Below, one piece after another: positions 56,767 through 64,000 of a stretch of DNA of 64,000 nucleotides (the stretch's first letter is position 1; the number at the start of each line of letters is the position of its first letter). Location: the NCBI GenBank assembly GCA_037367405.1, contig JAZKJV010000685.1, positions 62,001 through 126,000 on the forward strand, in the 5' to 3' direction. The position numbers and the translations under genes were made by a program. The stretch comes from Ottelia alismoides (lineage: Eukaryota > Streptophyta > Magnoliopsida > Alismatales > Hydrocharitaceae). The notes beneath the pieces were generated by a model, which saw only the letters and a list, made by a program, of their open reading frames with translations, searched no databases and was not told where the DNA came from.

Positions 56767-56940
56767 AGCAGAGCTTTCCCTTATACGGGGTAATATTTCT
56801 AGGATAATTTCGGCAGAGTTTCCCCTTATATCGGGACATATTTCTTCGGAAATTTCGACAGAGTTCCCCTTATATCGGGACATATTTCTTAGAAAATTTT
56901 GACAGAGTTTCCCCTTATATCAGGATATATTTCAAAATAA
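56767..56940. repeat. Four-copy 45-bp tandem repeat (in element D)
   Basis: Units start at 56767, 56812, 56857 and 56901 with GACAGAGTTTCCCCTTATAT and continue CGGGACATATTTCTT. The period is 44-45 bases. The first and last units are more diverged than the middle two. Because 45 is a multiple of 3 both strands give repeating ORFs; these are not taken as genes. Confidence 0.85.
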
Positions 56941-57030
56941 AAATGAAAAGAGTTTCCTCTATAAAGTCAATCGAGAGGAAAACAACAACGAAACTGAAAG
57001 AATATAATCAAACTGCAAGCGACGAAGAAT

Positions 57031-57290
57031 CGGTAGAAATCACGCGTCTTAGGTGAGTGAATGTATGATGAATCACAAGGTTCACTAACGTGCACAGACG
57101 CCCATACCTAAGTAGGGTATTACACGGATTTCTCCATCAAAATAACTATAAAAGCGGAAAAGAAAGAACAATAATCAATGGAGAATCGGTAGACACCACG
57201 CGTCTTAGTTGAGTGAAAGAGTGAGAATCACAGAGTTCACTGACGTGCATAGCCGCCCGCACCTAAGTAGGGTGTTACATAGATTTCTCC
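57031..57290. repeat. Two-copy repeat of about 156 bp (in element D)
   Basis: CGGTAGA..CACGCGTCTTAG and the following GTTCACT(A/G)ACGTGCA and CACCTAAGTAGGGTRTTACA blocks occur at 57031-57134 and 57187-57290. The copies differ at scattered bases. Confidence 0.8.
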
Positions 57291-57539
57291 TCAAACCATA
57301 ATAGAAAGCGAATCGGAAAGAAGATGAATCGAAAACCAAACTGGAAAAAGAACATGAATCGAAAACCTAGCTCACAAAGCAAACTAAGAGAGGATCGTAC
57401 CTTCCTCCTCCTCGTTCTCCCAGCAGCGCTTCGCTAGCGCTCCTTCCTCGCCTCCCACTCCTCCTCCCGACCTCTCGACTCTAGCCCTTGGGGTGGTGGT
57501 GGTAGTGGAAATCATAGAGAATGAATGTGTGGGGGCCAG

Positions 57540-57850
57540 AAAACCACTAACCATGGTTAGAAAACCATGGTTTAGACTTAATTGTGGTTAGCGGGCCAAG
57601 GTTTTGGCCAAAATTTATCCGAAACTTAGGGCTTAAGTTAGAACATTCCAGAGGATTCTAGATTCTCTAATGACGCTTAATTAACGCTAATCGTGATTAG
57701 CCTTCACTAATTACGGTTTAACTTTCGCAGCTTACGTTTATCTTTTGCTAACTACTGATTAGTGTTCGCTAATGGTCATTAGCGGTTTTCAATTCGTCAT
57801 TAGTTTCTTTAATCATGCTTAATTAGTCTTAGTGACAGTCATTACGGGTT
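57540..57850. repeat. CTAAT/ATTAG-rich stretch (in element D)
   Basis: Words such as CGCTAATCGTGATTAGC, TTCACTAATTACGG and CGCTAATGGTCATTAGCGG recur with variable spacing and form small palindromes. ACCATGGTTAGAAAACCATGG near 57,551 is a further inverted pair. Origin unknown. Confidence 0.5.
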
Positions 57851-58017
57851 AATGATATTTTAAACCTCCTTACTTCTCTTTCTTCCGAAATCATAACAAA
57901 TCGAAACGAAGTCTGATTCACACGAAACAAATTCCGTTGGTTTCCTCTTGACGAGCCGAATCTTATTATATAAGATTTGAGAGATGCCAACTTCAAGGTT
58001 TTACAAAACGCCTGTCA

Positions 58018-59216
58018 GACGCAGTCCTAGGGGGAGCGAGGAGTTGACCGAGGTCAACTCAAACTCCACCCACATGGTCCACGTGTGATAGAAAAAGATA
58101 AAACAGGCTGAAAATCATTATAAAATCAAAATAAAATAATAAATGATTATATTACTTTTAGGTTAAAATATAAAAACATTTTTTTATTTAGTATTTTATG
58201 ATGATTTTTAGTTATTTTCACAAGTTTGTTTATTATAGGTTAATTTTTACAAGTATAAATATGGGTATATTTATCAATATAGTATGTATTTTATTCTAGT
58301 TTTATATTTTATATTCTATTATTTAATGTACATACTTTATATATTTCTATCTTATTTAAATACACATAAATATATTTTTATTGTTTTTTTCTGAGTTGAA
58401 TTGTATACTTAATAAATTGTTGGTATTAATTATATATGTATAAGTAAGTATATTTCATCTATGTATTATAGATACATATTGACTTCAAGGTATTTTTGAT
58501 GATTTATTTTATTCTAATCATGTACCGATATTATAAATAACATTTGCAATATTATAAAAATATAAAATCATGAAAAATATAAAGGATAAATAAAATGATT
58601 ATTTTATTCAGGTATAATGTACGATAGGGGTCCAAAACCTAACTTTTGCATATTAACTCCAAATCAAACGAAACCACCATCATTAAATAGCTAATTAAAA
58701 GTAATAAAGTGATTTTGGTGAATTTTGAGTTCATATGGAGAAGATACATGTCTGTGAAGTTTGGATTTTGGATTTTTATTTTGAGTGTAGAAGGCACATG
58801 GTGCCTTATTTTATTGTGAAATAAATTTTTATTTTTCTATATAGTTTTGTATACAACTTTTATGTACAAAGTTTATTGATTTGAGTTATAAATAATAAAG
58901 AATAAAATAGGTCCCGAAATGGACTTATTGATGAATTGAAAATTAGTGTTTTGTTGTATTTTTGGCCCTTATCTCCCCCTACTTTATTCCTTGTCAATCC
59001 AGACATCATGATGCCTAGATCATGAGGTTTAGGGAAATTCAATGCCTATGACATTTCATTCTTTTTCTTTTCATTTCATTTCTTTATTTTTTTATTTTTG
59101 CTTAAAACACATTAATTTATATAGTATTTAAGAAAAATAATGTTACTTTCATGCATTTAACTAGGGTTTAAAGACTAAAATGAAAAAATAAAGGTGATTA
59201 AATGGAGATTCATCGG
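58018..59216 (-). repeat. Element B: 5' LTR, segment 3 (right end)
   Basis: It aligns with 25,765-27,375 of the left LTR without the MITE and ends GGAGATTCATCG, where CA has become CG. GCAGG follows as the target copy and then element A resumes. Confidence 0.9.
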
Positions 59217-59221
59217 CAGGT

Positions 59222-59846
59222 CAATATGGTACTCTCTTCGGAAAATAGTAATTTTATGATTAAGGAGGGTATCGTGTTAGGGTATGTCATCTCCAAAAAG
59301 AGAATGGAGTTAACCCAACCAAGGTGGATGTGATCATGAAACTTGATTCACCAACCAATATCAAGTCAGTGAGATCATTTTTAGGGCATGTTGGATTTTA
59401 AAGAAGATTCATTTAGGATTTTTCGAAGATTGCCCATCTACTGACTGAACTCTTAGGGAAAGACACCAAGTTCATTGTAGATCAAAATTGTCAAGAGTCT
59501 TTGAGTTCCGTAAGAGAAAGATTTGTGACTCGCCTATTTTGCAGGTTCTAGATTGGTCTCTTCCGCTTGAGATTATGACTGATGCATCGGATTTTGCTAT
59601 AGGAGCTGTATTGGGGAAGAGGCAAGATCAGATTCCGTTCTATATTCACTATGCGAGCAAAGTTTTAGACCCTGCTCATAAGTACTACACTGTGATTGAA
59701 AAGGAAATGCTCGTCGTAGTTTAGGCTTTAAAGAAATTCAGGTCTTATATTCTAGGATCAAAAGTGAGAGCCTACACACATCATTCAGCCATTAGGTATC
59801 TAATGGAAAAGAAGGATGTTAAGGCGCATCTTCTTAGGTGGATATT
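59222..59846 (+). pseudogene. pol: Element A: reverse transcriptase end and RNase H (broken)
   Basis: The frame continues from 22957: QVNMVLSSENSNFMIKEGIV, LGYVISKKRME, FLGHVGF (with a stop), FSKIAHLLTELLGKDTKFIV. RNase H reads SLPLEIMTDASDFAIGAVLG (about 59,560-59,620), [20 protein letters not shown], then [25 protein letters not shown], cut at 59847 by the next LTR. YTD has become YTH. Frameshifts lie near 59,305 and 59,490 and a TAG near 59,722. The domain order equals C. Confidence 0.85.
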
Positions 59847-61080
59847 TGTTGAACCGAGAATTATGTGGGTCTTACGTTCCACACAAAGCGGGAACACAGT
59901 CGTTGAAGCGGCCCACAATAACCTTGAATTCAAACAACAATTAACCCACAAATAGTGAAGCAATGCTAACCAAAAATATGGAGTTTAAATTTATTATAAC
60001 TCTACAAATAATGGGTATAGGTGTAAGTATGTGTAGAGGTCTAACACAGGGGGCAAGGGGAATATAACACAAAAATAGACAAAAAGACAATGATTGTTTT
60101 TTTTGTGTTTTTATGTTGATATTTTATTTTTAGTGGGTTTTAAATATTTAATTTTTGGATTTTTTTATTTATGTTTTTAAATTTGGTTTTTAATTTTATA
60201 TTTTTTATATTTTTATAGTTTCTGATTTTTTATTTTCTTTTTTAATAAATAGAGGGAATAGATGTATATAACTATATATATATGATATAATAATTAATAT
60301 TAAATATATATATATAATAGAGAAAATCGGAAAAATTACCTAGGTACAACCCTTTTTATTTTTTAAGGGTATTAAAAATATTTTTGGTATCTTTAATGAT
60401 TATAATAATCATAATAATAAAATAAGTAAATATAGGTATAAATATACAATATAGGTTAGTATTTATATAAATATACCTATAAATACTAAAAATGCACAAA
60501 TAAAACCTTTTTACATTTTTATGTTCTAATCTATTTTTGTGATTTTTATCTTAATTTTTGCTATTTTTTCATTTTTAATTGAATAAAAATAGGAAAACAG
60601 TGAGCAGTAATGAATAGATAGGTTGTTTTGGATTTCACAAATATCTAAATATCTCAAAAATGTACCAAACTAATTTTAATACATATTAAATATAATAAAA
60701 AGAGATACATAAAGAAAAAATGTAACTTTCAGATTTTATAATGATTTTCTGATAATTTTTTAGGGTTAGAAAGGGTTTCTTATTTTTTGGTTATTCTTTT
60801 AAATTGTTTAGTGATTTTTGGTCGGTAGGTGAAAAATAAAATAATAAATAACTCCTATTTTTAGATTTTTTTTCAAAAAAAATTCTAATTTTATGGAATT
60901 TTTAATGCAAATAGAAAATAAATGTAATGTTTTTGAATTTTTAAATACAAGAAAATATTTTAATTTGTCATGCGAAAAATTTACAGGATTTTATAATATA
61001 GCTGGCACTTAAAATAAAATTCTTATAATTTTTAAATGCAAAATGTTATTTTTAATGCAAAAAATATTAATAACAATAAA
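59847..61080 (-). repeat. Second B-family LTR, end fragment (element B2)
   Basis: It starts TGTTGAACCGAG and follows the B LTR copies block by block: the AATATGGAGTT part, the GTCTAACACAGGGGGCA part, and the A/T-rich stretch up to AATGCAAAAAATATT. It stops where the LINE begins. It is more diverged from both B LTRs than expected for a part of B itself, so it is a separate insertion. The rest lies beyond the LINE or outside the window. Confidence 0.8.
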
Positions 61081-61093
61081 GCATTTTCCTACA

Positions 61094-62696
61094 TTAAGTA
61101 GGGTCACCTACATAGATTCTTTGCCTCCATTCAGATCTATCTTGGGTCAATCTCAGGCTTATATCTAAAAAACTAAGATCCCTACGTGTAGTCTCATTCC
61201 AACACATCTTGGGGTCGTCCTCGCCCTCTCTTAGCCGGCTCAACATCCCAAAACTCGCATCTCTTAACTGGTGCATCAGTTGACCTTCTTTACAAATGAC
61301 CAAACCATCTTAAGCAGTTTTCTCACATCTTATCCTTGATCGGAGCTACACTAACTTTCTTTATGATTACATCATTCTGATTCCGTTCTTTACGTGTGTA
61401 TGTGTCCATACATCCACCTTAGCATTTTCATTTCTGCTACAACCATTCCCTGCACATGTCTATGGTCCACATGCCCACATTAAGATCAATAGAGCATAGA
61501 AGGTCTCACGGCTACGTTGTAAAACTTTCCTTTGATTTTTAAAGGAATTTTCTTATCAGAAAGAACAACAGAGGCTCCTCTCCACTTTAGCCAGCCTGCA
61601 CTTATTCTATTAGTAACATCTCCATCAATTTTCCCATCATGTTGCAAAATAGATCCCAAGTATCTGAAAGAATCTCTCTTCCAAATGTTATCCTCGCCAA
61701 TCTTCCCCTCAATTCCTTCACCATTGCTTCCATCAAAGGTGCACTCCATATATTCAGTCTTAGCCCTACTTATACGGTATCCTTTAGTCTCCAATGCATG
61801 TCTCCAGACCTTAAGCTTCTCATTTACTCCATCTCTAGTCTCATCAATCAACACAATATCATCAGCAAATAACATACACCAAGGTATCTCATCCTGAATG
61901 TGACTTGTCAACTCATCCATAATCAAAGTAAAAAGAAATGGACTCAAAGTTGAACCTTGATGTAAACCAATATTGATGTCAAAATTATTAGTCTTCCTAG
62001 ACTGGATCCTTACACAAGATAAAACCCTATCATACATATCCTTTATGAGGTTATAGGACAGGTACTTGTCTCTTCTCTAAAACTCTCCACAATATATCTC
62101 GTGAGACAGAATCATAAGCCTTCTCCAACTCAATAAAAATCATATGGAGGTTCTTCCTTTTAGCTCTATAAACCTCCATTGTTTTCCTTAGAAAATGGAT
62201 GTCTTCAATAGTTGAGCGACTTAGCATGAATATTGGACACTTGCCTCAACCTTATTTTGATCACACGTTCCTAATTTTTCATAGTGTAACTCATCATCTT
62301 GATACCTCTGTAATTTGAACAATTTAGAATGTCTCCTTTGTTTTTATAAAGAGGCATCACGATACTCCTCCTCCAATCTTCATGCATTTTCTTGCTTCAT
62401 CAAATAACATTGAATAAATTCATAAGCCAAGTCAAACCATGATCACCTAAAACTCTCCATACTTTTACAGGGATGTGATCTGGTCCTACACCTTTCCCAG
62501 GTCTCAAAACCATCAAAGCTTCCTCTACTTCCTTTCTTTGTATCTGTTTATAGCTTGCACGATTCAAGTAACTTTCATTACTAGCTAGATCACCCAAAGT
62601 GATCTCTCTTTCCTTCTCTAATGAAAAGTATATGGAAATACGGCTCCCATCTAGTCTTTGTATGCTTCTGAGTAACAAGCACGTGACCTTCCTCAT
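61094..62696 (-). pseudogene. LINE: reverse transcriptase and C-terminal tail
   Basis: On the minus strand, 62696-62400 is the fingers region with KEVEEALMVLRPGKGVGPDH IPVKVWRVLG and LTWLMNLFNVI. 62,399-62,040 is shifted and broken (EWRRSILVPIYKNKG-like, NYRGIKMM). The palm frame (62037-61486) has GLHQGSTLSPFLFTLIMDEL, IPWCMLFADDIVLIDE with the FADD active site, AKTEYMECTFDG and FRYLGSILQHDGKIDGDV. The tail (61303-61094) carries the DDPKMCWNETTRRDL and DRSEWRQRIYVGDPT blocks, the usual end of RTE proteins. The enzyme copies its own RNA at a nicked target site. Confidence 0.88.
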
Positions 62697-63217
62697 CCTT
62701 AATGCATCTTACTTGAGAAAGGTCTTTGGTCTTCCTTTCTCTTGCTTTGGCCAACTTAAATATATCCTTCTGACCCTCCTTAGAGTCGAGATTTTTTATA
62801 AAAAAAACTTCATAAGCTTTTGACTTACTTCGCTTACATCCTTATTTGCTTCCTTCTTCGCTATTTTGTATTTGTGACAATTTCTTATGTTCTATCCTTA
62901 GGCATAGCTTTGAAGCATGCTCTTCCAACTTTTAGATTCTACACCCCTTCACTCCACCACCTAGCCTCCTTTTGACCTGGAGCTCCTCTCTTTGACTCGC
63001 CTACCATCTCTTTGGCTACCTTTCGGATTTGAGATGTTACCACCTCCGACATCTCGTTTGCACTTCTGCTACAATCTGAAGATTCTAACCTTCTCCCTAA
63101 AGCTTGATTGCTTCAGTTGAAGATTCCACCATCCAGTTCTAGTGATCTTGGGAAACCTCATTTTCTTTACCAGTTCTTTTATTTGTGCATCCATGACTAA
63201 CAAGCGATGTTGGGTTG

Positions 63218-63990
63218 TCAAACTCTCTCTCCTAGGATTACTTTGCAATCTTTACAACGCAACCGATCTCTTCTCCTCAACACAAAGCAATCTATCTGTG
63301 TTCTAGTTGGGCCACTCTTATAAGTAATTAAATGCTTCTCCATCTTCTTGAAGAGAGTGTTTGTTATGAAAAGATCATATGCAGTTACAAAATCCAGAAT
63401 GACTTTTCCCTCTTCATTCCTTTCCTCGAAACCATAGCCTCCATGAACACTAGCATACCCTAAAGCATCCATTCCCACATGTCCATTAAGATCTCCTACG
63501 CAAATCATTTCTCTTTGTAGGATTCCTTGTAAAATATTATCCAGATCCTCCCAAAAAGCTTGTTTAGTCCTTTCTTCTAAACCAATTTGCGGTGCATAAA
63601 CTGAGATGATATTCAAAATTTCTTCTTCAAGCATCAATTTTAGCAAAATAATCCGATCCCCGAATCTCTGCACCTCAACAACACAATCCTTCAAATCCTT
63701 ATGAACATCCACTCCAACACTATGTATGCCCTTATCTTTACCTGACTAACAAAGTTTAAAGCATGTCTTCCCGATCTCCCTTGCTTTCTCTCCACCCCAT
63801 TTAGTCTCTTGAAGACATGGTATATGAATCTTCCTTCTTTCCATCGTATCAACTATAAATTTCCAGTTAAAGTACCAATATTCTAACTTCCAATCCGCAA
63901 CTTTCTATGCAACCTCTTTTGGACTAACTTCTTTACTCACATGTGTCCATCATGCAAGAACCCTTGCAAATTTTGGACTGCATTTGGGCG
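63218..63990 (-). pseudogene. LINE: apurinic/apyrimidinic-type endonuclease
   Basis: The N-terminal part (63,950-63,713) has LRIGS then a stop where tryptophan is expected, NIGTLTGK, and IPCLQETKWGGEKAREI (the catalytic Glu in QET). The 164-codon frame (63712-63218) has LNIISVYAPQIG, MICVGDLNGHVG (GDLN replaces the usual GDFN), HGGYGFEERNEEGKVILDF and RTQIDCFVLRRRDRLRCKDC. The SDH-type end (KVILGERV) runs to 63218. The domain nicks target DNA. A stop near 63,747 separates the two parts. Confidence 0.85.
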
Positions 63991-64000
63991 GTGATGCAAC

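Larger units (their letters stand above)
55430..58012 (-). mobile_element. Element D: about 2.6-kb insertion, probable solo LTR in minus orientation
   Basis: It is absent from the left B LTR (25,755) and flanked here by TGTCA at 55425-55429 and 58013-58017. On the minus strand it would end GGGTCGTGACA-like (read: CGACCCGAAATCGGGGCCG then TGACA), as many plant Ty3/gypsy LTRs do. If TGTCA is counted as part of the LTR it starts TGACAGG and ends GTGACA, but then no target duplication remains. No gag-pol frame exists. It contains several tandem repeats. An alternative is another kind of non-autonomous element. Confidence 0.6.
22958..59216 (-). mobile_element. Element B: Athila-type LTR retrotransposon (host of C, D and a MITE)
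   Basis: The LTRs are 22958-27375 and 38142-59216, the second broken by C (40554-55058) and D (55430-58012). The flanks are GCATG (22953-22957) and GCAGG (59217-59221), a 5-bp duplication with one change. Joined across the gap, element A's RT segment matches the continuous segment in C. The coding order on the minus strand is gag (36319), protease, RT, RNase H, integrase (ends 29786). The primer site is 38141-38122. Without later insertions it would be about 18.8 kb. All its genes are broken. Confidence 0.9.
61081..64000 (-). mobile_element. RTE-type LINE (non-LTR retrotransposon), 5' end outside window
   Basis: Read on the minus strand it has an apurinic endonuclease, a reverse transcriptase with FADD and a C-terminal tail ending in VGDPT and a stop at about 61,090, followed by a very short 3' end CTTAATGTAGGAAAATGC and then TTTATTGTTATTAATATT before LTR DNA. 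The order and motifs are those of plant RTE elements. It lies inside the second B-family LTR. Several stops and frameshifts make it inactive. Confidence 0.88.

Noticed and set aside
56621..56902. Repeat-rich ORFs on both strands
   Set aside because: Produced by the 45-bp tandem repeat, whose length is a multiple of three, and by AAGAAC repeats.
56654..57290. CRISPR-like array of repeats
   Set aside because: Repeats are contiguous or few, without unique spacers, in plant retroelement DNA.

Overview
The window is nuclear DNA of a flowering plant with a large, repeat-rich genome. No intact host protein gene, tRNA or rRNA gene was recognised. Nearly everything right of about 5.9 kb is a nest of LTR retrotransposons, mostly Ty3/gypsy of the Athila lineage. 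They were recognised by tRNA-Asp-type primer sites, TGATGA...TCATCA-type LTR ends, an Athila-style integrase tail and aspartic proteases with a D-x-G-S-S-I-N-L core. The species cannot be fixed from this sequence.

Layout. 1-137 is the end of a Copia-type LTR with its initiator-Met primer site. 138-5,940 is a mosaic of small inverted-repeat DNA elements, including a 708-bp hAT-type element (790-1497) with a perfect 8-bp target duplication. From about 5.94 kb runs Athila element A (+ strand), old and heavily mutated: LTR part, primer-site remnant near 8,349, leader, gag, protease and reverse transcriptase (RT). A is split at three places. Element E (10,689-19,851, minus, duplication CAATC) sits in its gag. 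Element B (22,958-59,216, minus, duplication GCATG/GCAGG) sits in its RT. A second LTR of the B family (from 59,847) sits in its RNase H.

B is itself a host. Its right-hand LTR (38,142-59,216) carries element C (40,554-55,058, plus, perfect duplication ATGAC) and element D (about 55,430-58,012, flanked by TGTCA). Its left-hand LTR (22,958-27,375) carries a 392-bp foldback MITE (duplication TAATTATA). The second B-family LTR is cut at about 61,080 by an RTE-type LINE on the minus strand that reaches the window end. The order of events is therefore A first; then E, B and the second B-family LTR; then C, D and the MITE inside B, and the LINE inside the second LTR.

How the parts work together. 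A, B and C each carry the Athila gag-protease-RT-RNase H-integrase order, but all are broken by stops and frameshifts. C is the best preserved. E keeps LTRs, primer site and purine tract but no gag or pol, so it could only have moved using proteins from a relative. The most interesting signals are non-coding. A short hairpin with compensatory change lies just upstream of the 3' polypurine tract in C, E and B. Extra hairpins ending in copies of the purine tract lie in the 3' regions of E and B. A palindrome around GTAGATCTC and a TTCGACC box recur in LTRs that otherwise differ.
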